Assembly: GCA_019916065.1 (NCBI GenBank)
Contig: CM034241.1
Span: 25,290,340-25,354,339, forward strand
DNA length: 64,000 bases
Direction of reading: 5' to 3'
Source: Vitellaria paradoxa
Taxonomy: Eukaryota; Streptophyta; Magnoliopsida; Ericales; Sapotaceae
Shown: in pieces, positions 44,999 to 58,083 of the stretch
Numbering within the stretch: position 1 is the first letter of the stretch
Layout: every line of letters begins with the position of its first letter
Translations under genes and position numbers: made by a program
Notes under the pieces: model-generated
What the model was told of the DNA's origin: nothing
The model's database searches: none
The model's input: the letters and a program-made list of their open reading frames with translations, nothing else

Positions 44999-46756
44999 TG
45001 TAATGACCCAAGAATTTTAAATCTTGCTTTGAATATTTTTTTTCTCGGATTTAGTCAATTTAAATTTTATTGAGACATTAGTTAAATATTTATTATGGAT
45101 GCATAGTGGGTATGAAAATTTTGTGTGAGTATTAAAAAAAAAAAAAAAAAACTAACAGAGTTGTCAATTTAGTTTTTAACGGCATTTTCAATTTGTTGCA
45201 CCTGATAAGTATGTCCCGGATAAATTTGACCTTTGCTGAGAATCAAGAACATGGTGATGTCATTTCCATTAGGAATTTCAATTCAAATTGACTTCCAATC
45301 ACAGCTACTTATATACATATATATATATATATTATATGTAATTCTTGGGAACTTGGGAAGTCGGCCAAAAAAAAAAAAGTGGAACGTCAATCCAGATGGG
45401 ATTGTAATTGCAGCTGGTTGGGGATATATATATATATATATATATAGACTCCTAAGAACCTTGGAATTTGGCAGGGAAGTTTAAAAAAAAAAAAAAAAGG
45501 AGACCAAATTCAATTTGGATTCCAATTAGCAACCTCCATTACGTGTGTGTATATATAGGCACTTGAGGTGAAAGCCCAGTAGGGTGATTCAACAGAAAAA
45601 AAAAAAAAAAAAAAAAAAGAAAGGTTGGTGTTGGCAGAGCATTCGGCCAGAGGAGAAAATTTTTCTGGTGTTCATGATTTGGCAGCATTATTCCTTATTT
45701 TTCTTCTGCAAATTTAGTTTGAGGTAGGGGTGGAGTTTAATAAAAATTAAATTTATTATATGTGGTTTAATTTTGTGAATTTATGTGATTATTTGGTTTA
45801 TTGTTACGTGATCAATTATGTGATTGTGACTGTCTTGTGGATAGAAAAAGTATGTACAAATTGATTTTGTTTTTTAGAATTTAAATTTAAGTTAATACAA
45901 AGATTTTATTATTATTTAAAAAAAATTATTACGAGACCTTGAATAAAGAAAATAAGTATTTTTAAATAATGATTTGGATTCGAATAAATAAATAATTATT
46001 TATTCGTTGATTTTACGATTTTGGTTTTGGGTTGTGAGAGGTGCCGGGATAAGTAGTTGGTGCTGAAAGCTCTGCTGGTAAAAGACCAAGAATCCGCGCG
46101 GGGTTGGGTTATCGTGTCCAATAGGCTAGTAACCTACGAAACATTGATGAGTCGATATTTTTGGTAACCTATGGCTGAGGCGTAGGTTAACTGGGTGGCG
46201 GTACGTAACCCACTAATTAATAATGTAGTTGTTAAAATAATATATTTTCTTTAATGTTGTGATCAAAATGTTTAAATTTAAATATTTTTTATGTGTGATG
46301 TATGTTGACATGATATGTTGGAGATTTATAGGACACCCATGCATGATTTATTTAATTTTTATTTTTCTCCGAGCACCAGTTGGTTATTTTAATATACCTT
46401 GATATATTGTGCTCATACCCCTATAGCTTTAGATGCAGGTGCAAGTGTTGCACAAGACAATAGTCGTGATGGGATCACTTAGGCGAAGTAAAGATTTTTT
46501 AATAGTTCGTTAATTTTATTTTAGGAAGAAAACTGTACATTTATTTTTAGTTTATTTTCTTTATTGGATTTTTATGGTATATGTCTTGGTTTGGGAGACT
46601 AGAGATGGATTTATTTATTTGAAATTTTTTTAAGTTGGAGATTATTAGTTCTTGTTATTAAATATGATTGGCTCTGACTATTATGGATTGATGGTTTTGG
46701 TGATTGTGATTGTTTGTTCATGCTCCCAAGTTTGTGGAAAAATTCAGGGTGTGACA
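44999..46756 (+). mobile_element. Solo LTR of a Tekay-like element
   Basis: 1,758 bp from TGTAATGACCCAAGAA to GGGTGTGACA. The flanks ATATA (44994-44998) and ATATG (46757-46761) give a near-perfect duplication. It aligns with the reverse complement of 48124-49833, for example around GGCTAGTAACCTAC and GCTGAGGCGTAGGTT. It contains A runs and TA microsatellites. It splits the host gag zinc knuckle between GHI and QRNC. Confidence 0.85.
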
Positions 46757-47945
46757 ATATGGCCCTACTGGCCACACTGATAACATGACCTTGAATCAAT
46801 CCTCTACTCAACTCTACCTCTTCCACCTCTTTGAGGGCATCCTGATTTTCAATGTCTTGATTAGTTACACTAGAAGCAGATAATTGAACTTTGTGAAGTT
46901 ATCCCAGTTGTAGAATGAATAGAAGGTGCACTGCTCTGCTAATACTATGAACCTTCTCTTTGTCTCTTTTTATACCTCTTGTTTGGTGTAGGGGTTGAAC
47001 TCTTACCTTGCCTATTATCCGTTTGCTACCTCATATCGTCCAGATCTTTTTCTACTATTATAGCTTGGGATGTCAACATTTTGTAGTCCTCCAAATGTAG
47101 GAGTACTACTCTACCCCTGATGGCTTATCTCAAATCTTCAGCATTTATTATACTCTATTGAAACCATCTTTGATGCATACTTAGAAAGAACAAAGAATTT
47201 ACGCTCATACTCTAAGCCTGTCGTCGTATCTTGGATTAAATTCATGAACTTAACCCTTTTTACATCTCTCATTGGCAGTGGAAAGAACTATTCCCTAAAC
47301 ATCTCCCAAAATTTCTCCCAAATTATTTTACTCACATCCTGATAATCTTCTATAGATGTTTACCAATCACTTGCTTTCAGTCAATTAAAATGCTGTGCAA
47401 AACACCTTCACCTCATCCCGAATATTCTCCCATACTGTGACAGAAAACTCTCAACCGTATCTGGGTCTGCCTCTCTATCAAATGTTGGTGGATTAATCCT
47501 CTTGAATGTAGCTAACGTTGAAATGGATTCGTACTTCTCCTACCATCTTCATCATAGCTGTGGCCATAATCCGCATGAATTCTTCAGGGTTGACTGAACT
47601 TCCTTGAGAAACATTGGCCACTCTAGCCTGATTATTAATAGCTTGTGGTGCATTAGCCACCTTGTCTGCTTACTTTCTGCCTAGGGCACGTCATTAGCCT
47701 TTTGGTAGAACTCGAGCGCCAGGTGGGACCTCTACTCTCTGCGGTGCATCGATCACTCTTAGTGCTACCTCTACTCCAATTCCTGCATATGACTCTTGAT
47801 CATGAACCACGTCATGCAGCATATAGACATCCTCAATTGCAGGGACTCCTCGTCCCTGACCTCTACCGCCACTGCGATCGCAACGCGACCACGAGCTCAA
47901 CCATGGCATCAACCACGACCTCCACAGCTAGCTTTAGCAACACGC
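46757..47945 (-). pseudogene. Tekay-like gag, minus strand
   Basis: Degenerate pieces in several frames: an Arg/Gly-rich N-terminus (about 47945-47850), then INPPTFDREADPDTVESFLSQ near 47500-47440, then FREQFFPLPMRDVKRVKF (about 47305-47250) and LVYERKFFVLSKYAS-like sequence. The first half of a zinc knuckle (CYQCGQ, stop, GHI) lies at 46795-46757, where the solo LTR cuts it. Stops are frequent, so it is long dead. Confidence 0.7.
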
Positions 47946-48108
47946 GGAGGCACTCTCTAAAAATAGAAACTAAAAAGAGAATAAGAAACTGATTATTCTC
48001 AATTCACAATTCTGATTACCAATAACTCTCTTGAAATCATATAAGACACGTAAGCATGCTATCATATAGAAACCTTTGTCCCCACTGTCCCTTGGTATTC
48101 TAACCTAG
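47946..48108 (-). other. Leader of the minus-strand Tekay-like element
   Basis: The short segment between primer site and gag start; no feature seen. Confidence 0.5.
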
Positions 48109-48120
48109 GCTTTGATACCA
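48109..48120 (-). promoter_or_regulatory. Primer binding site, tRNA-iMet, minus strand
   Basis: The minus strand reads TGGTATCAAAGC, one base different from the canonical site, three bases inside the LTR end (TGACA). Confidence 0.85.
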
Positions 48121-48123
48121 ATC

Positions 48124-49387
48124 TGTCATGCCCTGAATTTCTCACAAAGTGGCAAACATGAACAAACAACTATAAACACCAAAACCATTAATCCAAACTA
48201 ATCTGAGCCAATTATATTTAATAATAATGAACTAACAACCTCCAAACTTAGATAAAAAAATTTTCATCTCTAGTCTCCTAAACCGAGACTTATACAGTAA
48301 TCGAAATCCAATCAATATATATATATATATATAAACTGAATAATTATGTAATTCTCTCCCTAAAATATAATAACGAACTACTTGAAATATTTACTTCGCC
48401 TTAGCGGTCCCATCACAACCACTGTCTGGTGTAACACTCGCGCCTATATCTGAAGTTGTAGCGGTATAAGCACAATATACTAATGTATATTAAAATAATC
48501 AACTAGTGTTTGAAGAAAAATAAAAATTAAGCAAATTATGCACGGTGTCCTAGCATGAATCTCTAACATGCCATGTCCACAAACATCACATATCTCAATT
48601 ATTTAAATTTAAATATTTCGAACATGAAATAAAATAAAATAAATTATTTTAACAAAACTATATTCTCAACTATTGGGTTAGGTACCACTACCTGGTCAAC
48701 CTACGCCTCAGCGTTAGGATACCAAAAATATCAATTTATCGATACTTGGTAGGTTACTAGCCTACTGGACCTAATACCCAACCTCGCGTAGGTTCCTAAT
48801 CTTTCACTAGTAAAGCTTTCAATACCAACTATTTATTATGGTACCTCTCTCAATCCAAAACCAAAATCATAAATCAATGAATAAATAATTTATTTATTTA
48901 TTCAAATCCAAATCATTCTTTAAAAATATTTCTTTTTCTTATTCAAGGTTCTAAAATAAAACACAAATTTTAAAAAAATTAAAATTTTTGTATCAATTTA
49001 ATTTCAATTCCTCAAAATCAAAATTAATTTGCAGCTACTTTTTTGATCTGTAAGATAACCATAATCATACAATCAACCATGCAACAATAAATAAATTAAT
49101 CACAAAAATTTACCAAATTAATTAAATCATGCATAATCAATTTAATTTTTATTTAACTTCAACCTTGCCTCAATTTAAATTTGAATCTATTGCAAAAAGA
49201 AAACCTCATTTGTGTTTCACTACTTGCTGCCAGTCATAATAACCAGACAAGAAAAACTAGTCTGATAAAGCAAAAAAAAAAAAAAAAAGAAAAAAAAAAA
49301 CGAGCTTTCTCTAGTTGTAGTTCTGCTGCTGCTTTTCTTTTCTTTTTTTTTTTTTTTTCCTCTGCTGAGCTCCTTGTATTTTACATG

Positions 49388-49418
<31 letters not shown>

Positions 49419-49833
49419 GCATAGCATGGCATCAGGTCATCCTAAGATATTAATTGGAATAGCATTCCTAGTTCAAGCCTTGTTAGACTCTAGTCATCCA
49501 CTAACACTAACCGCATGCAATTATTGTAATATATGATATTATTATTTAGTAAATGTATATATGAATATATATATATATATATATATATAAACACACATTG
49601 TAGCATAAAAGATAATTAATATTTCATTAAATTAATAATTTATTAAAATTAAACTATCATTTTATAACTCAGAAAAATATTTAAAAACCAAAAAAATCCT
49701 CACAGAACCCGCACATTCCCAAAAGATAAATATTTAATTAATATCTTAAAAAAATTTAAATTAACTAAATTCCTTATGACGTAGTTAATTAAGAAAATAA
49801 TCAGACCAAGAATTAAAATTCTAAGTTATCACA
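48124..49833 (-). repeat. Tekay-like 5' LTR, minus strand
   Basis: 1,710 bp, beginning TGTGATAACTTAG on the minus strand (49833) and ending GACATGACA... at 48124 next to the primer site. It is the same family as the solo LTR 44999-46756 but clearly diverged. It contains a CA/TA microsatellite at 49389-49418 and A/T runs near 49275 and 49345. Confidence 0.82.
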
Positions 49834-50630
49834 ATTTTTGTGCACAAAATATATATATATAGATACAGAAGTTCACGAAATATTTTAAAGAAAATTTACT
49901 TTGCCTATGTCCAAATATGTAAATTAATCATCCAATCAGTATAAATTTAAATGAACAAAAATTCAACTTTCCAAATAAACTTCCAAAACTATATCATGAG
50001 ATAAATTAAGCCATAAAATCGAAAGAAAATGCATGTGCACGTGTAAGAGTATGACTAATTCAACATATATTCTCCCCCTCAAACAAATCATAAGATTAAA
50101 AATTAAATTTGAGGCATCAAATGAATTGAGGGCAATTTTTTATTTTAATTTAATTTTTGAATTTTTTTTTAGATTCTATCAATTAATTTTCTTCATAAAT
50201 ATCCCTTTCAAGGTCTTGGCAGCTTTTACACATTTATAGGTAGGTAATTATTCCCTTAAATAGTCTTAACCAAGAGAGTAGTTATTCTGATAACTGACTT
50301 GTTATTAAGGAGCTTTTCACTGGTTCTACTGGTAGTCCTTTCCAAGGTAGGATACAATTATTTTTTTAATTGCTCTTCATCATTTTTTTAAATGCATCAA
50401 ATATTAACTTAAAATCCATTGATAAGAAGATGGAAAGATATATATAGAATCAGTCAAGTGTTAAAGAAGCACATCAAAATTATGGCAAAATTATGGCAAA
50501 ATTAATCAAAACACTTCTTTTTGATTTAAATGAGAATATAAATATTTAATCTATTACAATAAATTTGACTGAATGATTGACGCAGATATAAGGAGATTTG
50601 GAAGTCATAGAATATCTTCATTTTAAAAAA
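49834..50630 (-). other. Unassigned AT-rich sequence with a copia polypurine-tract candidate
   Basis: At 50070-50078 CTCCCCCTC reads on the minus strand as a purine tract (GAGGGGGAG) that could precede a 3' LTR lying to its left, but that LTR cannot be confirmed: it does not match the LTR-like sequence at 52076. The segment 50275-50345 aligns with 25205-25285 of the other SIRE-like element. No gene seen. Confidence 0.35.
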
Positions 50631-52055
50631 TTAGGGAAGTGCACAAATACCCAAAGACTTCTTAACAGATTCAAAGTGAAGGGCGTCCAAGAGTTTAGTG
50701 AAAAATGTCAGATTTTCAAACCTAAACGACCCTAATTTTGAGAAAAATGATCTTGACAATGTTTTTCTCATGTTTTTGCTTTTTATTAAAATTTGAATTT
50801 TTTTCTTTGAAAATTTTTCATATTTAGGTTTTGAAAAATTCAAATTTTTAAGTTTTTGAAATTGATGTGGATTTTTAAAAGTGTTTTTAGAAAAGTCAGA
50901 AAAGGCTTGAAACCTATTTGCTATGGGAACTCTACGATTTTGACTTTTAGAAAAAAATTTCCCATAGTTCAAAGGAAATCCATAAAGTTTGTGACAATTA
51001 GGGCAAATATATCCTTTGACGCCGCAATGACGACACACAGGTACAAAGGGGTTAGGGATTAGCAAAGCATGTACCTTTCACCTTATGAGGAGGAAACTAT
51101 TGAGATATAAACTTTGGAACACTCCTCTTTAATGGGGCTGCAGCATGTTTTGGAAAAACCTTTGGAGCTTCTGGAGAATGTGGAGATGCTACTAGCATGG
51201 CCTTTTCTCTAGTGTATCACAGGCCAAATTTATCTCTATGTGACCTTTGCTCGCTCCAAATACCGTCAATCATGTTTAAAGAATCTTTTAAAGAATCTTA
51301 CCATCATTTTTTATTTTTACTTCCAACTCTTTGATCTTTGCTTGAAGTTTCCTTATAGTTTTGATAGAACCTGACCCAACTCCACCTAAAAAGCTAGCTT
51401 GTAAGGAGAGGATTGCCAAACCCATAATATAACACCAAAGATAGCCCTCGCTAATTGATTTAGGATCGTATCAGACCCAACCCCTTTAGACTACACTTTC
51501 TCGTGCAAGGAACTGAACCTGTGGGGCATACTAACCAGACAAGGTTTGACTCTGATACCAGATGATATGAACCTAGCCTACCTCCACCTCAAAAGCTAGG
51601 TCATAAAGAGAGGATTGCCAAGCCCATATATTTAATACAAAAGACCACCCTCGCTAACCGATGTGGGATCACATCAAGTTTTCTCATTTTCTTTAAGCTT
51701 TTTATCCTTCTCTTCTAGCTTTTTATTCTTCTCATCAAGTTTTATTTTCACTTTTTTTGCACTTTGAGACAAAGAATTTTATTAGATTCTAATGAAGATA
51801 ATTTACCTACAAATTTTTCATTCTCAACTTCAAAGCATTTCTCTCATTCTTCATCATACTGTTCCTTTGATACTGGGATTTTCTTTATTTTTTCAGCCAC
51901 AACATTCCTTGAAAAGTTGATTATAGACTTCTTGAAGGTTGTCATCAAATACATCTTAAGAGTTATCATTCTTATGATTTGACATCTCGGACTCACTTAG
52001 GGATTTAAAAGGTAAATCCATTGGTTTGGATTTGATCTCACTTAAGAACACAAAG
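50631..52055 (-). pseudogene. SIRE-like copia gag remnant, minus strand, split by a TRIM
   Basis: Downstream of the primer site at 52073, the minus strand carries Lys/Glu-rich coiled-coil sequence (KLEEKDKKLKENEK-like, about 51745-51690), interrupted by the TRIM at 51362-51676, then more coiled coil (KLQAKIKELEVK, near 51345-51310). An open stretch of 144 codons (51065-50631) begins MLIPNPFVPVCRHCGVKGYI, with a knuckle CRHCGVKGYICPNC in which the histidine is a tyrosine. This order (coiled coil, then a second knuckle) is that of SIRE gag proteins. No pol motif is present. Confidence 0.6.
51362..51676 (-). mobile_element. TRIM (terminal-repeat retrotransposon in miniature), 315 bp
   Basis: Two direct terminal repeats of 112 and 114 bp (51362-51473, 51563-51676) flank an 89-bp interior. 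On the minus strand a primer site TGGTATCAGAGTC (51560-51548) follows the 5' repeat and a purine tract CTAAAGGGGTTGGG (51489-51476) precedes the 3' repeat. The target duplication AGTTT is perfect (51357-51361, 51677-51681). It has no coding capacity, as expected for this class; it would depend on proteins of other retrotransposons. Confidence 0.92.
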
Positions 52056-52061
52056 TGACTC

Positions 52062-52073
52062 GCTCTGATACCA
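52062..52073 (-). promoter_or_regulatory. Primer binding site, tRNA-iMet, minus strand
   Basis: The minus strand reads TGGTATCAGAGC, two bases inside the presumed LTR edge at 52076. Confidence 0.8.
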
Positions 52074-52075
52074 TT

Positions 52076-52840
52076 TGAAATTTTTTGAATTGAACCAATC
52101 AAGCAATCACACATAGAGTAAAGAAAATAAGACCTGAGGATTAATGAGAAACCCTATTATGGGGAAAATCATAAAAAAACAATTCCGCTATCAAAAGGTT
52201 ACAAGACTACTCAAACTCATTACAATTCACTCGCATGAATCCTTTCGTCACTCTTGCTCGAATCACTTAATGAACCTTAACAAGCGAACTTTCTGAGTCA
52301 CACAAAAAGTAGACAAAGAATAAAAGAAAGTAAGAAAAAGTTCATTAATCTTTCACAAATAAAAAACCTCTCTCTCTAAGTCTTTACAATACGTCACCAA
52401 GTGTACGTGTTATATTAAAAGCGAGTAAATATATATGGAGTTACAAGACATAGCTCTAACTTGGCTAAATAGGAAACTAAATATTTTTAGAATCTTCAAA
52501 GCTCGATCCATCGGGTTCCTTGTGCCCTCCCTACGAGGTGCACTACCAAGGGGTTGAAGGTTCACATTTCTTGCGCCCTGGCTGTGGGTACACCACCTTT
52601 GATTTTAACTTCAATTTCTTAATGCTTGATCCATCAGTTATCCTGAAGTTTGTTTATGGACCTCTCTAGAATATATTTATACTTCTTATTCTTCTAGAAT
52701 TTTTTTTTTTTTTTTTTTTTTTGGGATTTAGTAATCCTTCTTGATTTAGGCATCATTCTCCCAATCGTATCAGCATTATTTTAGGAAGATCTTGATCTTT
52801 CATTCAACTTAAGAAACAATGATCTTATTCATTCAATCTG
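52076..52840 (-). repeat. Candidate 5' LTR of the SIRE-like remnant
   Basis: It starts TGAAATTTTTTG next to the primer site, the arrangement seen at 27335. The outer end cannot be fixed because no second LTR was found; 52840 is a rough estimate. It includes a T run at 52690-52713. Confidence 0.4.
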
Positions 52841-53307
52841 ATTAGGAAATATGAGTCCATATCCAATTTGAGTATGTCTTAATTTCCAAATTTAGTTAAT
52901 TGTTTGGATTTGTCATAAAATTAACTTTATAATTTAAATTCAAAATTTTAAATAGATTGTTGGATGGTTGCTCAATATGATCTATTGACTAGAAACTTAA
53001 GAAAATATAGGTTTTACTTTTAAATTCTAGTTGCGACAAAATAATAGTCTTAAACTAGTGATTTGCACAATTTGCATCTATTTGTTTACTCTCACATCTT
53101 TCCATAATATGTAGTCTCTTATAACAATATTTTTCATGGGGTTCCAAGGGTTGTGAAGGGTCCTTGACTCTCTGATGTTTGGCATGTTGTTCTAAACATC
53201 CTGTATTTCCTCTCTAACTTAAAGTGTCAGAATAAAGTGCCATTGTATGCCAAAAATAAAATGTGTAATATTAATTAACACGATGTTTCCTATGTAGGTA
53301 ATGAAAA
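52841..53307 (+). other. Probable CACTA leader upstream of the second transposase
   Basis: AT-rich with no recognisable gene. It ends CCTATGTAG just before the transposase start, which could be an intron acceptor. No left CACTA terminus is visible here. Confidence 0.35.
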
Positions 53308-55944
53308 ATGGATAAAAGTTGGATGAAACTTAAAGATTGAGTAAATGAGAAATACCCAGTAGTGGTTAATACATTCATTGAATTTGCTACTACAAATGCT
53401 AGATTAGACGGGAAGATACAGTGTCCATGTGTGAATTGCATGAAAGTTTCTTACATTGACATTAGCCTAGTGAGGTACCATTCGTACTTGAAATGAATCT
53501 CATCAACATATATAACTTAGGTACATTATAGCGAAGACATTACTACAACTTTGTTAAATGTAGAAATTAAAGTCATAGATGATGATGGTGATGATATTGA
53601 AGATAGAATGATGAGGGATGATAGAGAAAATGTTAATGACTTGCTTGAAAATGATGATACATTACGGGAAAATGAGGATGAGTTTTCTGATATATTGGAC
53701 GATATTTATTTTGGGAATATCAGGAATGAAAATGATACAAAATGAATGCTTGATGACATAGGGGTTGATAATATCCTAAAATTTGCAGAAGTTGTTAAAT
53801 GAGGCTAAACATGAGCTTTACCCAAGTTGCAAAGAATATAATGTACTATCATTTATTATCATTATCATGCATGTAAAGGTGATATTGAAATGGAGCAACA
53901 AGTCTGTGGGCTATTTTTTTCAAATATTAAAGAAACTTTTGCCTAAATGTCGTAAGAGGGTTCCGTAGTATCTTTATTTGGCTAAGAAATTGTTACACGA
54001 TCTGCGCTTAGGGTATGAGTGTATTGATGCTTATAAATATGATTGCTCATGCTTTTGGAAGGAAAATGCATATTTCAATGAATGTTTGATATGTAAGCTA
54101 GCTAGATACAATGAACAAGGTGGAAAGGGCGAAAAAAAAAAAAACACGAAATGTTACGATAACTTCCCACTTACCCCGAGATTAAAAAAACTATAATGTC
54201 TAGGAAAATAGCTCTAGATATAAGATGGCATAAGGAGAAACGAGTGGATGATGGGATGTTGAGGCGTCCTGCTACTGGTGAAAAGTGGAAGAATTTTTTT
54301 TTTTGGTAAGTAAGAGTGGAAAATTTTTGATTGGATATATCCTAAATTTACAAAGGAATCAAGAAATGTTAGGTTAGACTTGGCATCTGACGGATTTAAT
54401 TCCTTTGGAAACATGAGCAAATCATACAATATGTAGTCTATCATAGTTACACCATATAACTTGCCACCCTGAAAATGTATGAAGGAGTAATTTTGCATGA
54501 TATCCTTACTTATTCCAAGACTAAGTGCGCCAGGTTAAAACATTGATATTTATATACAACCATTAATTGATGTGTTAAAGGACTTGTGTGAAAATGGTGT
54601 GTGCACTTATGATACATCATTGAAATAGACCTTTCAAAATTGTGCATCTGTTATGTGGACTATTAATGACTTCCCAGCTTACGATAATTTGTTAAGGTGG
54701 ATGACAAAAGAATATATGGCTTGCCCTAATTATAATAAGGAACATTCAATACAATTATTAAGAGGTAAGCTTGGGTACATAGGTGCTCGTTGTTTCCCTC
54801 TCAAGGACCATCCCTGGAGAAGGAGCAACCTTTTCGATGATAAGCATGAGAATCGATCAAGACCAAGGGTTTTAATTTGTGATCAAATATTTGAACCAAG
54901 TGTCAACATGGAGGTATGAGCCATATGGGCATCTAAACAATCTTAAGAAACAAAAATTGATGAGCCAATCTCATAATAATAGTAATGCAAAAAAAAAAAA
55001 AAAGTATTCTCTTCGAGTTACCATATTGGAAAACTCGTAATCTCAGACACAACCTTGATGTTATGTACATAAAAAATATATATGTGTGTGTGATAGTTTA
55101 CTTCGCACATTGTTAAGCATTCCTAGAAAGAATAAGCAAAACCTAAAACTTGCATGGACTTAAAAGATATGATAAATAGAAAAACCTTAAAATGTAAAGA
55201 GCATTTTGATAGGAAACTTGCAATGCCTACCGCTTTGTTCACATTATCTCTGCATGAGAGACAAAATTCTTGAATTTCTTACAATTTATCAAGTATCTAG
55301 ATGGATATGCAGTAAATATTTTCAGACGTGTCAACATAAGAGATGGAAGACTGCCAAGTCTTAAAAGCCATGTTAATCATGTTAAGTTGGAAAATTATTT
55401 ACAGGAACTGCGCTCTAAGACAATAAAGATAAGGAACTTTAAAGAATTAGAGGAGCGCATTGTTATTATCCTTCATAAGTTAGAAAAGATTTTCCTCTTG
55501 TATTCTTTGATTTCATGGTCCATCTACCTATTCATTTACCCCACGAGGCCAACCTTGGGGGCTAGTGCAATACTAATCGATGTACCTAATAAAAAGGTAT
55601 ACTTTCGATTTGATTATCTTACCTTATGTTATAAGCTTAAGTTTGTCCTTGGAACATAGTTTTAATGACTCTCACTCATTTTTCATAGTAAAGGTTTCTT
55701 GGAACATTGAAGAATTTTGTCACAAATCAAGCTAATCTAAAAGGTTCAATTGCAAAGGCATATGTCTTGGAAGAATGTCTTTCCTTGTACTCAATGTATC
55801 TTGATGAGATTGAGACTATATTTAATAGAGAATAATGGAATGATAATGGTGGCAAATGTGGCCCCAGGTTAGCAATATTTACCCAGAATGTTCACCCAAT
55901 TCTTTTAATGTCACAAACTCTTGACATTCATTTTAAATAACAAG

Positions 55945-57859
55945 TGATTAGTCACAGAAAATGATAATTTAAGCAAATTAAAATGTGATTAATCATGTAT
56001 AATTAAAGGCTAAAATGAGTTAGATATGCCTAGATATTGTTTTTCTCCCATTTCAGGTATGCAAGAATGTTTAGATAAAAAAAAATGTGAATTGAAATGA
56101 AAAAGAAAAGAATGGAGCAAAACGAGAAAGAAATAGAGCCATGTTTGGCCCATGTCCGAACAGGCTACGGTGCGGAGCAATGCTCAATCAACAAAAGTGT
56201 GAGTTCACTATGCTTTTAGAAGTCCAAAATTAAGCTAAAACATAGAATCCAAACAGACCTTGGTCCAATTCGGGCAGACCTTAGTCCAGACACCCGCGCA
56301 CACAACAGAAAGCACATCCTAGTCAGACAAGAAATTGTCAAGCCAGAACACTGTTCTATTTCTGGGCTATAACTAGAGCTACAGACCTTGGTTTAGGTGT
56401 TCTTTAGCTTGTTGGAAAGCCAAGATATAGGCCTACAATTTTCAAGAGAGTGCAAGACACAGTTCTACCATTTTGAAGTCCAAAATTAAGCCAAAACATA
56501 GTAATCTGAATCTCCTAGAAGGTTTCCTGTAGCCCAAACCCTATCTTGGTTTTTAGCTTATATCTAGAGTTCTACAAGTTGGAATAAGGTGAGTCTTAAT
56601 GCATTGGAAAGCTAAGAGGGAAATCTAAAACTTTTATGAAGAGACCAGCTCCAAACTACATCATTTTGGCACTCCAAATCCAGTTGGAAATTATGTCAGG
56701 AAATCAGCCAAATTTTGACAAAGTGTCAGAGGACCCCCATCTAGACAAGAGTCTGATCGAACATTTTTCTAAGTGTCAGAAGGTTTGTTTAGACCCCCAT
56801 CTAGACAACAGACTAAATTCTTGAAATTTAATGGCATTCTTATAATTTTTGGAAGAATAGACTATAAATATGAGTTAAGGTTTTAAGAGAGATAGAGAAC
56901 ATTATGTAGAACATATTTTAGGTTAGATTAAAGAGGTTTTAGAGGGTTTCTTAATAATCTCACATAGAAATTCAATTTATTTTGTAATTTTCTATATTTG
57001 TTTTTAATTCTATGCAATTAGAATAAATGAAGGCAAAGAGCTATTGGATCCTTGAAGATCTTCATATGTTTGAATCAATTGTGGTACAATTTGCAATTTA
57101 ATTCTAATCTTTACATATTAGGATGTTTGATTGGTTGATTTTCTTTCAATTCCTCTTTTGTTTGCGATTTCCACCTTGCCTTTTCATGCTATGTATCTTT
57201 AGTTCTTGTGTTGAAATAATATGCACACTAGTGTCTGAAAGAATGTCTCTATGGGTGATTTATATACAAACCTCTCATGTTTGCATGCTTTTCTAGACTT
57301 TGCATGCACACTAGGTGTTTGTATGCATAGTGCTTATGTTGGGTATATTTGCATGTTAGGTCTTTGTAGAATGCTTACATGCCTAGATCGATTATGCATG
57401 CTATGCATAGTTGATGCTAAGTTCCCCTAGGTATTCTAGCAATTGGACTTAACTTCTTTAAATCAACTGACCTCATGATGGTTTTACCTAAATGCATATA
57501 GGTGGAACATATTCGCCCTTCAAAATTGGTCCATTGCATGTTAATTGGATAGTTCATCCTTGGTCCCTAGCCATTTAAATTTCATAGTTTTTAATTCATT
57601 TTCATTCATTTTTCATTAAATTTAATTGTCGCATCCTAGATGTTTGACAAAATACCTAGGTAAGTTTATTTTCAAAATTCAACCCAATTTTAGTTATCTT
57701 CAACTATGTGACACCTACTTATTAAAAGAAGAAGAATTGTGAGTTCACTATGTCTATCTCTATGGATATGACGGATACTTTACCATTTTTATAAATTTAC
57801 ATTGCTACAACTAATCACCTTGCACTTGGGGTGAAATCCACATTATGGAACGTCAAGCA
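55945..57859 (+). mobile_element. Athila-like solo LTR
   Basis: 1,915 bp, from TGATTAGTCACAG to CGTCAAGCA, flanked by a perfect ACAAG duplication (55940-55944, 57860-57864). Near the end CTTGCACTTGGGG recalls the same position in the Athila LTR at 29750 (CTGCACTTGGGG). It contains two related internal stretches (56340-56480 and 56540-56640), each with a GGAAAGC word. No internal element sequence remains, so it arose by recombination between two LTRs. Confidence 0.9.
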
Positions 57860-58083
57860 ACAAGAGATGGCTCATTGGTTTGCCATTTACAATAGTTCTA
57901 AAATAGACTTATATTTAGAGTATGTTTTCTTCATATATATCTTTCTTACTATAAAATATGATGCGTAACATAATTGTAGTTATATTTTGTATTACATATT
58001 TGCTTCATTTAAATAGGGAGTACAAACACATATTAGAGAGTGAAAGTCTAAATGACATCATAAAGAGGCAAATGGACTTATTC

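Larger units (their letters stand above)
44107..49833 (-). mobile_element. Decayed Tekay-like Ty3 element, minus strand
   Basis: Reading on the minus strand: a 5' LTR (49833-48124), tRNA-iMet primer site (48120-48109), gag, protease, and the region just before RT, where recognisable sequence ends near 44107. A solo LTR of the same family (44999-46756, opposite orientation) interrupts the gag knuckle. The rest of pol and the 3' LTR are missing. Every frame is broken. Confidence 0.75.

Noticed and set aside
52076..52840. Pairing of this LTR with 49834-50064 to define a full copia element.
   Set aside because: The two stretches do not align; only the purine tract and primer site orientation agree.
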